This document shows, one piece after another, positions 8,217 to 16,837 of a stretch of DNA of 25,580 nt. The stretch comes from an uncultured bacterium (GTDB lineage Bacteria > Cyanobacteriota > Vampirovibrionia > Gastranaerophilales > Gastranaerophilaceae): positions 1 to 25,580 of the forward strand of contig USGC01000006.1 of NCBI GenBank assembly GCA_900554095.1. The letters are read 5' to 3'. Numbering within the stretch: the stretch's first letter is position 1; each line of letters opens with the position of its first letter. The position numbers and the translations under genes are program-made. The notes below the pieces were generated by a model that did not search any database, was not told where the DNA came from, and saw only the letters and a program-made list of their open reading frames with translations.

Positions 8217-9590
8217 ATGTATAATGTAGCAATAATCGGTGCAGGCCCTGCCGGAATTTTCGCGGCTCTTGAAATTACAAAATTAAAACCGGATTGGAAA
8301 GTGGTTTTAATCGAAAAAGGCGAAAGAATTGAAAAAAGAAAATGCCTTTTAAGAGAAGGTTATGAAAAATGTCCTACTTGCAAAAAATGCGGACTTCTCT
8401 GCGGATGGGGCGGAGCAGGTGCTTTTTCTGACGGTAAGTTAACTCTGACACCTGATGTCGGCGGTCACCTTGTTGATTATATGCAGAGAGACAAAGTTGA
8501 AGAGCTTATTGATTATTCTGATAAATTGTATTTAAAATTCGGCGCAACAGAAGAAGTTTTTGGTACTGACATGAAAGTTTTCAATGAGTTGGAAAGACAA
8601 GCTTCTTTGGCGGAACTCAAACTTGTACATTCTCCAGTCAGACACCTTGGAACAGAAAGAAGTCTTGATGTTCTGAAAAATATGCAAGACTATTTAAATG
8701 ACAGAATTACAATCATAAACAACGTTTCAGCAAAAAATTTAATTGTGGAATGCGAACAAGTAAAAGGTATTGTTCTTGATAACGGCGAAACAATCACTGC
8801 TGAATATACAATTATAGCTCCAGGCCGCGAAGGCGCTGACTGGCTTACAAAAGAATTTGCGCAAAACAAAATCGGTATGGTTAATAACGCAGTTGATGTA
8901 GGCGTTAGAGTTGAACTTCCGGCGCCGGTATTCGAACCTTTAACAGATAAACTTTACGAATCAAAACTCGTTTATTATTCTCCAACATTTGGAGATGAAG
9001 TCAGAACTTTCTGCATGAACCCTAACGGCGAAGTTGTCCAGGAAAATTATAACGGGATTGCAACTGTAAACGGCCACAGCTATGCAGAAAAAACAACCAA
9101 TAATACAAACTTTGCACTTTTAGTAAGTGAAAAATTTACTGAACCATTTAAAGAACCAATCCAATACGGGCAGCACATCGCAAGCCTTGCAAACATGCTT
9201 GCAGGCGGGATTTTGGTACAGCGTTTCGGCGATCTTCTTGAAGGCAGACGCTCTACACCTGAAAGAATTAAATCAAGTATAATTAAGCCAACTCTAACCT
9301 GCGCAACACCGGGGGATTTAAGCCTTGTAATACCTTACAGACAGATGACAAGCATAATTGAAATGCTTTATGCACTTGACAAAGTCTGCCCGGGTACAGC
9401 TTCAAGATACACACTGCTTTACGGTATTGAGGTTAAATTCTACTCTGCCAGAGTTAAGCTTACAAATGAACTTGAAACCGAAGGCGTTAAAAATCTATTC
9501 ACAATAGGCGACGGCGCCGGCGTAACCAGAGGATTAATTCAAGCCTCAGCATCTGGTGTTCACGTTGCAAGGACAATTTGTTCAAGATAA
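8217..9590 (+). CDS. COG2509-type FAD-dependent oxidoreductase
   Basis: A flavoprotein whose reaction is not established in the family. The N-terminus is a Rossmann dinucleotide site (VAIIGAGPAG, glycines 8, 10 and 13; acidic end of strand two at E33). A cysteine cluster follows (C43, C52, C55, C58, C62) running into CGWGGAGAFSDGKLT, the hallmark of the uncharacterised FAD-dependent dehydrogenases of COG2509. A C-terminal FAD contact (FTIGDGAGVTRGLIQASASG) closes the 457-residue protein, a normal length. There is no signal peptide, so it should be cytoplasmic. TGAGGA lies six bases before the ATG. It sits 93 bases after the protease gene and ends at its own terminator, so it may be a separate unit. 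Confidence 0.88.
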   Translation: MYNVAIIGAGPAGIFAALEITKLKPDWKVVLIEKGERIEKRKCLLREGYEKCPTCKKCGLLCGWGGAGAFSDGKLTLTPDVGGHLVDYMQRDKVEELIDYSDKLYLKFGATEEVFGTDMKVFNELERQASLAELKLVHSPVRHLGTERSLDVLKNMQDYLNDRITIINNVSAKNLIVECEQVKGIVLDNGETITAEYTIIAPGREGADWLTKEFAQNKIGMVNNAVDVGVRVELPAPVFEPLTDKLYESKLVYYSPTFGDEVRTFCMNPNGEVVQENYNGIATVNGHSYAEKTTNNTNFALLVSEKFTEPFKEPIQYGQHIASLANMLAGGILVQRFGDLLEGRRSTPERIKSSIIKPTLTCATPGDLSLVIPYRQMTSIIEMLYALDKVCPGTASRYTLLYGIEVKFYSARVKLTNELETEGVKNLFTIGDGAGVTRGLIQASASGVHVARTICSR

Positions 9591-9594
9591 AAAT

Positions 9595-9622
9595 AAAACT
9601 CCCCTCATTTTGGGGAGTTTTT
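9595..9622 (+). terminator. Rho-independent terminator
   Basis: A ten-pair stem (9595-9604 with 9612-9621), with core ACTCCCC/GGGGAGT, surrounds a seven-base loop and runs into a T tract. It starts five bases after the stop of the FAD protein gene and isolates it from the histidine kinase. Confidence 0.93.
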
Positions 9623-9651
9623 GATAATTTCTGGTCGAATTTCGTATTAGG

Positions 9652-9660
9652 TGATATAAT
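9652..9660 (+). promoter_or_regulatory. Extended -10 promoter directly before the histidine kinase
   Basis: TGATATAAT is a perfect extended -10 (TGnTATAAT). Only six bases separate it from the ATG at 9667, so the expected transcript start falls on or next to the start codon. The -35 region (TGGTCG, 9632-9637) is poor, as is usual for extended -10 promoters. Confidence 0.6.
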
Positions 9661-9666
9661 TAAATC

Positions 9667-11469
9667 ATGAGTAATAAAGTGAGCTTAACAACACAAAACC
9701 GCCTTATAATATCAGGCTTGATTTTGTCTACTGTATTAATAATACTTATCGCGATTTTTGCGATATTCAACATCCAAAAAAAACTCAACGAGGGATACCA
9801 AAGTTTTGGTCAGGCTATTTCGAAAGTGCTGGCTATTGAAACAATGGAATTAACAAAAAACACATCCCTCGCTGCCTCTGATAAAACCTTAAAATCACAT
9901 TCAGAATCCATTTTGAAAAGTCATAACGACATTGTTCTGATTGAATTCAGAGACAAAGACGGAAATGTTATCTATACAGGCAAAAGTTTTGCGGCACAAA
10001 AAAGCAAAAAGCCAAGCATTACCGTGTCTTCACCCATTGAAATTACAAAAAACGGCGTTGCAGAAAATATAGGAAGTGTTACGGTCGGCTTATCCGGAAA
10101 CATTATAGGGCAGATTTCTTCTACAACAAGGGCTTCATTGCTTTTTGTTTTCACTGTTGCCTGGATTGTGTTTGCGTTCGTTATTCTAATTAACACATAT
10201 CTAATTACGCGTGAATTGAGAATACTTCAAGAAGGTGTAACAAAGATTTCGACCGGTGAATTCGGATACAAAATTGAGGGCAAAGACGTAAGCTCTGAAG
10301 TTGAAGACCTTTTCAACGCATTTAATGACATGTCAAACCGGCTTCACATTTATGAAGAACAAAACATTGAGCAGCTTACTCTTGAGAGAAATAAACTTGA
10401 AGCTGTTTTAATGAGTATTGCAAACGGTGTTGTTGTGTGCGACAACAACGACAGCGTTGTGTTGGTAAATAATCATGCTCAAAAACTTTTAGAAGTCAGT
10501 GAAGAAGCAATGCTTAATACAAAAATTCAACAGTACGTTGATACGGCCGGAAGTTTTTGTTTTAAAGAAAAAATAGAGCAATTTAAAGATACGCCGCTTG
10601 AAGTTATCGAATCAAAGCCAATAGAATTTAATATAAATGTAGACAATAGAGTAATTAAGTCAATTATATCGCCAATGTTTACGAGAAATAAGGATTATGT
10701 AGGCTATATAATTGTGCTGATTGATGTTACAAAAGAAACAGAAATGGAAAAAATGCGTACGCATTTTATTTCAAATGTTTCACACGAGTTGAGAACGCCC
10801 GTAACTGTTTTGAGAAGCTACATCGATACGCTATATAATTACGGGAATGAATTTGATTACGAAACACAAAAAGAATTCATCGGCACTATCAACAACGAAA
10901 TTATCAGGCTAAATAGAATGGTTAACGACATTCTTGACTTTTCTAAGCTTGAATCAAATATGAAACTGGATAAAGCTCCTGTTAATATTGTAAAACTCGT
11001 GGAAGATACAGCAAATCAGCTTCAAGTTTTGACAAAAGAACACAATATTACAATACATATTTCAAAAGACAGCAATATTCCGGATGTTTCATTGAATTAT
11101 GACAGTATAGAACGTGCATTCACCAACCTTATGTCCAATGCGATTAAATATTCACCGCAAAACGGCAATATTTACGTTAAGATTTCCTACTTTAATGCTT
11201 CTGACGAGGTTCAAGTAACAGTAAGGGATGAAGGCTGTGGAATTTCGCCAGAACACCAGAAGAAAATTTTTGACAGATTTTACCGCGTAGAAAACGACAC
11301 GCACACTATTAAAGGTACAGGTCTTGGATTGAATTTGGTTCAAACAACAATTGAAAAACATCATGGCGGCAAAGTATTTGTTAATTCAGAGCAAGGCAAG
11401 GGTTCAACTTTCGGATTTATTCTGCCAGTGGTAGCGTTTGAAGAATCTGAAAACATAACAAATGCATAA
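9667..11469 (+). CDS. Membrane sensor histidine kinase (HAMP-PAS-HisKA-HATPase)
   Basis: A two-component sensor that autophosphorylates and should pass phosphate to an unlinked response regulator. It shows a first membrane helix (about 14-34), an extracytoplasmic sensor domain (about 35-153), a second helix (about 155-178), HAMP (180-232), a PAS domain (about 248-355), the H-box FISNVSHELRTPVT with H373 as phosphate acceptor, and the ATPase boxes: N (NLMSNAIKYS, from N487), G1 (DEGCGIS, from D521), F (FDRFYRV) and G2 (GTGLGLNL). The order resembles PhoR, WalK or ResE kinases. The length of 600 residues is normal. No Shine-Dalgarno sequence lies at a useful distance, fitting leaderless initiation. 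No response regulator gene is adjacent; the next gene converges. Confidence 0.95.
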   Translation: MSNKVSLTTQNRLIISGLILSTVLIILIAIFAIFNIQKKLNEGYQSFGQAISKVLAIETMELTKNTSLAASDKTLKSHSESILKSHNDIVLIEFRDKDGNVIYTGKSFAAQKSKKPSITVSSPIEITKNGVAENIGSVTVGLSGNIIGQISSTTRASLLFVFTVAWIVFAFVILINTYLITRELRILQEGVTKISTGEFGYKIEGKDVSSEVEDLFNAFNDMSNRLHIYEEQNIEQLTLERNKLEAVLMSIANGVVVCDNNDSVVLVNNHAQKLLEVSEEAMLNTKIQQYVDTAGSFCFKEKIEQFKDTPLEVIESKPIEFNINVDNRVIKSIISPMFTRNKDYVGYIIVLIDVTKETEMEKMRTHFISNVSHELRTPVTVLRSYIDTLYNYGNEFDYETQKEFIGTINNEIIRLNRMVNDILDFSKLESNMKLDKAPVNIVKLVEDTANQLQVLTKEHNITIHISKDSNIPDVSLNYDSIERAFTNLMSNAIKYSPQNGNIYVKISYFNASDEVQVTVRDEGCGISPEHQKKIFDRFYRVENDTHTIKGTGLGLNLVQTTIEKHHGGKVFVNSEQGKGSTFGFILPVVAFEESENITNA

Positions 11470-11547
11470 AAAGTTTGTAGACAAATCCGGGCCGTGCCAC
11501 ACAGGAAATGCCTGAAGCGTCCAATCAAGCCCAATCAATCATTAACT

Positions 11548-13143
11548 CTAATTAAATAACGCATTAATTTTGTCAATGATATCTTGCGGATCAATTTCAT
11601 TCGTAACTTTGTTGATATCTTGCGCAATTCCATAAAGTTTTGCGGCTTCTATTTTGTCGCCGGTAATCGTTATTGCGCGAGCCAGATTGAAATGAGCAAG
11701 CGCGTAGTTTGGATTGCATTCAATTGATTTTTTAAACAATTCTATAGCTTTTTGAACTCGCCCTAAATCATCAAGATAAATTACTGCTAAATTGTTGTAA
11801 GCTATATCATAATTCGGATCATATTCAATGGACATTTGATATTCTTTGATTGCTTCATCCAAATCGCCTTTACCCCAGTACAAAAATCCTAAATTACAAT
11901 GAATTTTCGCATTCTTAGGATCTAACTCCAGCGCATTTCTATAAACAGCAAGCGCGTTTGCATAATCCTCTTTATCATAAAAAGCACTACCTAAATTAAT
12001 ATAAATATCAATATCCTCAGGCGTTAAAAGATAAGCGCTTTGATAAGACGAAATCGCTGCATTCAAATCTTGTTTGGATTCTTGATAGACAAATCCAAGA
12101 GTTTGGTTAATTACACTAGTCCAATTTTTTTTCGGATTTAATGTAACCGCAGTTTGAAAATGCGAAATTGCGCCGTCAATATCTCCTTTTACATAGAGAA
12201 TATTCGCTAAATTTGAATGAACATCAGGCATGTTCGGCATAATTTGAATTAATTTTTGATAAATTTCAACGGCACTGTCATAGTCGCCTTGTTCTTCGTA
12301 AGCCTGGCACAAGTGTCTGTAAGCTGAAATATTTAAACTATCAAGCCAAATTGCCATTTTGTATTCAGTAATTGCATCATCAAATCTTCCAAGCGACCTG
12401 TAAATATCACCCAAAAGACAGTAAAGCGGCACAAATCCCGGTGCTTTTTCAATAGCTTTTATATAAATATCAATCGCGCCATCAACACCTTTAGAGTTAA
12501 GCATATAAAAACCCTTTGCCAAAATCGGAAAGAATTTCAAATATGAAATCGACTTTGCAACATTTTCAACAGCAGTCCAGTCAAAAGGCAGTGTTAACAA
12601 TGAAAGAATATATTCAAACTTTGATTTACAAGAATTTTTGAAAGATCTGAATGTTGATAAGTTATAAATATTTGCCAGCAGAAAATGTGCGCAGCTATTT
12701 GACAAAGGCTTACATTGAATTGCTTTTTTAGCATTTATTTCAGCTTCCAAAAATCTTGCTTTTTTAGTATAAGTTTCAGCCAAAAGATAATATGCTTTAG
12801 CAAGCTTTGGATTTTTTGAAATAGACATGTCCAGATAATTTACAGCCTTGTCCAAATCGCCTTTATGAAAATGTGCACGGCCTATTTTAAAATATATTTC
12901 TGCTGAATCTATGTATGATTCAAGCGCTCTTTGGTATTCTGTAATAGCCTCGTCAATATACTGAGAAGAATTATAAATATCCAAATGCCATGCTAAATAT
13001 AAATCTCCGAGCCTCACATGAAGTTCGGCATTTGTCGGATCGTCTTGAAGCCCTATCTGACAGAGTTCTATTGCACTTTTTACGTTTCCTGTTTTGTATT
13101 CTTTATTAATCTTTTTTTCCAAAGTCTTTGTATTACTGCTCAT
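11548..13143 (-). CDS. Large TPR-repeat protein
   Basis: A 531-residue protein made almost entirely of tetratricopeptide repeats, which act as protein-binding scaffolds; partner and process are unknown. About ten to twelve 34-residue repeats can be seen, with typical signatures such as AEIYFKIGRAHFHKGDLDKA, LLGDIYRSLGRFDDAITEYK and CNLGFLYWGKGDLDEAIKEY. Residues about 160-200 break the pattern with a less regular, more hydrophobic insert that separates an N-terminal array from a longer C-terminal array. There is no signal peptide or clear membrane helix, so it is probably cytoplasmic. The ATG at 13143 has no ribosome binding site; a promoter lies directly before it. It is a single gene converging with the histidine kinase and divergent from the 13229 gene. 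Confidence 0.9.
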   Translation of the reverse strand: MSSNTKTLEKKINKEYKTGNVKSAIELCQIGLQDDPTNAELHVRLGDLYLAWHLDIYNSSQYIDEAITEYQRALESYIDSAEIYFKIGRAHFHKGDLDKAVNYLDMSISKNPKLAKAYYLLAETYTKKARFLEAEINAKKAIQCKPLSNSCAHFLLANIYNLSTFRSFKNSCKSKFEYILSLLTLPFDWTAVENVAKSISYLKFFPILAKGFYMLNSKGVDGAIDIYIKAIEKAPGFVPLYCLLGDIYRSLGRFDDAITEYKMAIWLDSLNISAYRHLCQAYEEQGDYDSAVEIYQKLIQIMPNMPDVHSNLANILYVKGDIDGAISHFQTAVTLNPKKNWTSVINQTLGFVYQESKQDLNAAISSYQSAYLLTPEDIDIYINLGSAFYDKEDYANALAVYRNALELDPKNAKIHCNLGFLYWGKGDLDEAIKEYQMSIEYDPNYDIAYNNLAVIYLDDLGRVQKAIELFKKSIECNPNYALAHFNLARAITITGDKIEAAKLYGIAQDINKVTNEIDPQDIIDKINALFN

Positions 13144-13150
13144 ACTAACT

Positions 13151-13179
13151 ATTTTAATGAATTTATATTAAAAAAGCAA
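13151..13179 (-). promoter_or_regulatory. Promoter of the TPR gene, abutting its start codon
   Basis: On the minus strand TTGCTT (13179-13174) and TAAAAT (13156-13151) are 17 bases apart. Seven bases lie between the -10 box and the ATG at 13143, so the predicted transcript begins at or beside the start codon. Confidence 0.5.
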
Positions 13180-13199
13180 GTTGTAAAAATATTTTCGTG

Positions 13200-13205
13200 T
13201 ATAAT
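13200..13205 (+). promoter_or_regulatory. -10 box upstream of the acyltransferase gene
   Basis: A perfect TATAAT lies 23 bases before the ATG at 13229, leaving room for a normal leader with the CAGGAG site at 13218-13223. No good -35 box is present at 16-18 bases; TTGTAA at 13181 is too close. Confidence 0.45.
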
Positions 13206-13228
13206 GTATTTAAAAAACAGGAGTGTGT

Positions 13229-14533
13229 ATGAATAAAATTTATTTTGTAGATGTAACAAACCGCGACGGAGTCCAAACTTCCCGCTTAGGACTTGCAAAA
13301 CTCGAAAAAACAATTATTAATTTAATGCTTGATGATATGGGAATTACACAATCAGAGTTTGGTTTTCCGACAACAAGCCACGAGGTTAACTATTTAAACG
13401 GCAACTTGGAACTAGTTGAACGAAATGTAATAAATAAAACAAAGCTTTCCGGTTGGATGAGGGGCATTGTCTCTGACGTTGAGCTTTCATTCAAAAATGT
13501 GCCTAAACTTAAACATATTAACCTATCACAGTCTACATCAGAACAAATGATTTTAGGGAAATACCAAGGCAAAAAAACTCCTAAAGATATTATAAATATG
13601 ACTTGTGAAGCCGTTGAATGCGCGGTTTCAAAAGGTGCACAGACGATCGGAGTTAATGCTGAAGATGCCTCAAGAAGCGACATAGATTTTTTAATTCAGT
13701 ACGCAAACGAAGCAAAAAAAGCCGGTGCACAACGTTTTAGATATTGCGACACACTAGGTTATGAAGACCCCAAAACAGCCTATGACAGAATTTTTGCAAT
13801 CGCAAAGGCAACACAAATGCCTATTGAAGTTCACTATCATAATGACCTTGGTATGGCTGTAGCTTGTTCTGTTATGGGAGCAAAGGCAGCAATTGATGCT
13901 GGAGTTGACACATACATTAACACTGCGATAAATGGTATGGGCGAACGCGCCGGTAACGCGGATTTAGTTTCATGTCTTTTGGCAGTTTTGAAATCTTCTG
14001 GCTTCAAAAACCGTTACGAAATAGATCATAATATTGATTTAAGCAAAGCCTGGAAACTCGCAAAATACACGGCATACGCATTCAGAGTACCAATTCCGAT
14101 AAACCAGCCGGCTGTTGGCGACAACGCTTTTGCGCATGAATCAGGAATTCACGCTGACGGAGCTTTGAAAGACAGAAGAAACTATGAGCTTTATGATTTT
14201 GAAGAACTAGGTCGTGGAGAACCGGAAATTATCGAAACAGGGCGCATGATTACAACCGGAGAATACGGCGGAATTAAAGGTTTTAGAAACGTTTATGAAA
14301 ACTTAGAACTTGAATTTAAAGACGAGCATGAAGCCAGAAATATTCTTGAATTGGCGCGTTATGCCAACGTTCACACTCAGCAGCCTCTGACAACAAGTGA
14401 ATTAAAATTTATATACTATTATCCTGATATCGCGGCTAAAATAATGACGGTGTCTCCGTATTATGAACCTCAAGGAGCTATTAAAGAACGCGTTGACGCG
14501 CGACTTCTCACTATGCCGCATAAAATTCTTTAA
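13229..14533 (+). CDS. Homocitrate synthase/2-isopropylmalate synthase family acyltransferase
   Basis: A DRE-TIM metallolyase expected to condense acetyl-CoA (or a similar acyl-CoA) with a 2-oxo acid. The signature DVTNRDGVQ at 8-16 gives the catalytic Arg12 and metal ligand Asp13; VHYHND at 201-206 gives the metal-binding His202 and His204; NGMGERAGN at 235-243 is the third conserved segment; AFAHESGIHADG belongs to the communicating subdomain. At 434 residues it lacks the C-terminal LeuA allosteric dimer domain. Substrate cannot be read from sequence: homocitrate, isopropylmalate, citramalate and Re-citrate synthases are all options. ATG 13229 follows CAGGAG by five bases; a GTG at 13223 overlaps that site. 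The LeuC-type gene two genes downstream would suit the next step of a chain elongation. Confidence 0.88.
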   Translation: MNKIYFVDVTNRDGVQTSRLGLAKLEKTIINLMLDDMGITQSEFGFPTTSHEVNYLNGNLELVERNVINKTKLSGWMRGIVSDVELSFKNVPKLKHINLSQSTSEQMILGKYQGKKTPKDIINMTCEAVECAVSKGAQTIGVNAEDASRSDIDFLIQYANEAKKAGAQRFRYCDTLGYEDPKTAYDRIFAIAKATQMPIEVHYHNDLGMAVACSVMGAKAAIDAGVDTYINTAINGMGERAGNADLVSCLLAVLKSSGFKNRYEIDHNIDLSKAWKLAKYTAYAFRVPIPINQPAVGDNAFAHESGIHADGALKDRRNYELYDFEELGRGEPEIIETGRMITTGEYGGIKGFRNVYENLELEFKDEHEARNILELARYANVHTQQPLTTSELKFIYYYPDIAAKIMTVSPYYEPQGAIKERVDARLLTMPHKIL

Positions 14534-14604
14534 TGTAAATAAATGTTAAATTCAGGCAAAAAAAATTATTCATAAGTATTTATATGACGCAAAAGGAGAA
14601 TTTC

Positions 14605-15501
14605 ATGTATATACAACCGATTTCTATAATGCAAATGACATCTAAAAATAAATGCAAACCTTGTCCAAATGTTTCACAACCAGCATTTACTTCAGAAAAT
14701 AATAAAGATAAACTTTCCACTACATTAAAAGCATTGGCACTTTCATCGGCTGTAGCGGCACTTCCTTCTTGCGGTACAGATGAAGACTGCTTTATGGAAA
14801 ATCACCGTCCTGTTCCGCCGATTACACCATCTCAGCCTGACACGTCCGTTGTTAATACAAATACCAAATATTCTCTTCCCGCCACGAGTTTAGATAGATA
14901 TATTCTGAAAAATGACTCTGTTCAAACTGACTCCGGTCTGGTTATAAAAAAAGACAGCTCTTACATTGGTAATATACAATTTAGTAATTCAGAAATTTAT
15001 ATGCCTGATGAAGCGTTTGAACGCGATGAATTTAAGGCTTTGAATAAAATATTGCACAAGCTCTCACTTACTCCGCAAATAATTTCAGATAGTTATATTT
15101 CAGATGAATTTGATTATAATGCACTTCCGGTTCAGTTTATTGCACTTAACGCCGAAAATGGTAAAGTTACAAGATTTAAATTTAGAGAAATTGATGATAA
15201 TAACAAATTGATTTTCGATGTTGCATCAATTGATTCATCAGCGCAGTCTAAAGAATACAAGGCAGAAATCAAAAGCTCAGGTTCTAGCAGCATTTTAATT
15301 AAAACACCTGATTATGAAACACTTTTTACAGAAGAATATGGAAAAATAAAACAATTTAATAAAAATTCAGACGGAGTCTTCCGTGAAGCATATGAATACG
15401 CTCCTTCAAGCCGTAACAGATTAATAAGAAAAGACGCCAACACAGGAAAAGAAACCATTATCGGCGAAATCGATATTAAAGCAATATTTCCGAAAGATTA
15501 A
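14605..15501 (+). CDS. Unrecognised exported or lipoprotein-like protein with F-T leader
   Basis: Function unknown. The start at 14605 is set by AAAAGGAGA (14591-14599); an upstream in-frame ATG at 14584 would place that site inside the gene. The 298-residue protein begins with a 33-residue polar leader containing a CxxC pair (C17, C20) and QPAFTS (F28), followed by a hydrophobic stretch (about 37-55) ending ALPSCG. L53-P-S-C56 looks like a lipobox, but after an unusually long N-terminal extension. A Pro/Thr-rich linker (about 65-90) and a polar mixed domain with no recognised motif complete it. It lies between the acyltransferase and leuC genes on the same strand with gaps of about 70 bases; a role in their pathway is not implied. 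Confidence 0.8.
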   Translation: MYIQPISIMQMTSKNKCKPCPNVSQPAFTSENNKDKLSTTLKALALSSAVAALPSCGTDEDCFMENHRPVPPITPSQPDTSVVNTNTKYSLPATSLDRYILKNDSVQTDSGLVIKKDSSYIGNIQFSNSEIYMPDEAFERDEFKALNKILHKLSLTPQIISDSYISDEFDYNALPVQFIALNAENGKVTRFKFREIDDNNKLIFDVASIDSSAQSKEYKAEIKSSGSSSILIKTPDYETLFTEEYGKIKQFNKNSDGVFREAYEYAPSSRNRLIRKDANTGKETIIGEIDIKAIFPKD

Positions 15502-15533
15502 TAACTTTTAGCCCGTTCTCATGATTATTTTTA

Positions 15534-15542
15534 TGCTAAAAT
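15534..15542 (+). promoter_or_regulatory. Extended -10 promoter of the leuC-type gene
   Basis: TGCTAAAAT matches the extended -10 pattern TGnTATAAT at all but one base. The expected transcript start near 15549 precedes the AAGGAG site at 15555-15560. No good -35 box is seen. Confidence 0.45.
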
Positions 15543-15565
15543 AATAGCAAAAATAAGGAGATATC

Positions 15566-16807
15566 ATGGGTCAAACTATAGCTGAAAAAATAATTTCTGA
15601 ACACGCAAAAAAAACTGTTAAAGCAGGCGAATTAGTCATTGCAGATGTAGATGTATGCGCAGTGCAAGACGGTACAGGTCCTTTAACAGTACAAGAATTT
15701 AAAAAGTTTGGAAAAGATAAACTTAAAAATCCAAAGCGAACAATTCTTTTTATAGACCATGCTTCTCCAAGTCCAAGAAAAGAGCTTTCTAATACACACA
15801 CTGTATTAAGAGAGTTTTCAAAAGAATATGGGGCTGTTCTTTCAGATGTAGGCGCAGGTGTTTGCCACCAGAGGTTAATTGAAACATTTGTAAATCCCGG
15901 TGAAATTTTAGTAGGTGCGGACTCTCATACTTGTACATCCGGAGCGTTAGGAGCTTTTGCAACAGGCATGGGCTCAACTGATATTGCAGCAGCCATGGCG
16001 CTTGGGCAAACCTGGCTCAAAGTCCCGCAAACTTTCAAAATCGAAGTTAACGGAAAATTTAAAAAAGGGATTTGTTCTAAAGATTTAATGCTTCACTTGA
16101 TAGGGCTTATCGGGGCTGATGGCGCCACATATAGGGCACTTGAATTCTGCGGCGACACTATTGAAAACATGGAAATGTCTGAACGATTTACGCTTGCAAA
16201 CATGGCCGTCGAAGCCGGAGCTAAAGCAGGACTTTTTGTTGCTGATAAAAAGACCAAAGAATATTTAAAACAACACGGACGCGAAGATAAATTCCGTACA
16301 ATCAAACCTGATGAAGATGCAGTTTATGAAAGAGTTATCAAGATTAATGCTGAAGATATCGAACATACAGTTTCCTGCCCTCACACAGTCGACAACACAA
16401 AAACGGTTGAAGAGTTAAAAGAGGTGAAAGTTGATCAGGTTTTTATCGGCACTTGCACAAATGGAAGAATTGAAGATTTACGAATTGTTGCAGAGATTTT
16501 AAAAGGTAAGCAGGCTCATAAAGGTGTAAGACTATTAATTTGTCCGGCTTCCAAAGAAGTTTATTTAAAAGCTTTAGATGAAGGTTTAATTAAAATTTTT
16601 GCAGAAGCTAATGCAGCTATTTTACCTCCAGGCTGCGGCCCTTGCGTTGGCGTTCATGCGGGTACGCTTGCAGATGGAGAAGTTTGTCTTGCTACTCAAA
16701 ATAGAAACTTCCAAGGCAGAATGGGAAATACCAAAGGTTTCATTTATTTAGCATCCCCTTATGTTGCGGCTTACACGGCAATAAACGGATTTATTAGCGC
16801 AAATTAA
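15566..16807 (+). CDS. leuC: Aconitase-superfamily large subunit (LeuC/homoaconitase type)
   Basis: Large subunit of a two-part hydro-lyase that isomerises 2-substituted malates, as 3-isopropylmalate dehydratase does in leucine synthesis. The three [4Fe-4S] ligands are in place: C297 in IGTCTNGR, and C357 and C360 in GCGPC. Active-site motifs include FIDHASPSPRKEL, GADSHTCTSGALG and FATGMGSTDIA. The 413-residue length fits the shorter archaeal/homoaconitase-type LeuC rather than the enterobacterial form of about 466. No small subunit (LeuD) follows; the next gene is a sigma factor. As the small subunit helps set specificity, isopropylmalate, homocitrate or another substrate is possible and the symbol is provisional. 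AAGGAG lies five bases before the ATG. Confidence 0.9.
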   Translation: MGQTIAEKIISEHAKKTVKAGELVIADVDVCAVQDGTGPLTVQEFKKFGKDKLKNPKRTILFIDHASPSPRKELSNTHTVLREFSKEYGAVLSDVGAGVCHQRLIETFVNPGEILVGADSHTCTSGALGAFATGMGSTDIAAAMALGQTWLKVPQTFKIEVNGKFKKGICSKDLMLHLIGLIGADGATYRALEFCGDTIENMEMSERFTLANMAVEAGAKAGLFVADKKTKEYLKQHGREDKFRTIKPDEDAVYERVIKINAEDIEHTVSCPHTVDNTKTVEELKEVKVDQVFIGTCTNGRIEDLRIVAEILKGKQAHKGVRLLICPASKEVYLKALDEGLIKIFAEANAAILPPGCGPCVGVHAGTLADGEVCLATQNRNFQGRMGNTKGFIYLASPYVAAYTAINGFISAN

Positions 16808-16837
16808 TTATACTTTTATATAAAAAAAGATAACCCG

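Noticed and set aside
11462..11515. A 17-codon open frame starting at an ATG that overlaps the histidine kinase stop
   Set aside because: No ribosome binding site, very short, and no recognisable peptide; too weak to list as a gene.
14584..14604. Upstream ATG as the start of the lipoprotein-like gene
   Set aside because: It would place the strong AAAAGGAGA ribosome site inside the coding region; that site fits ATG 14605.
16815..16826. TTTTATATAAAA palindrome after leuC
   Set aside because: Pure A/T palindrome with no loop or T tract beyond it; not convincing as terminator or operator.
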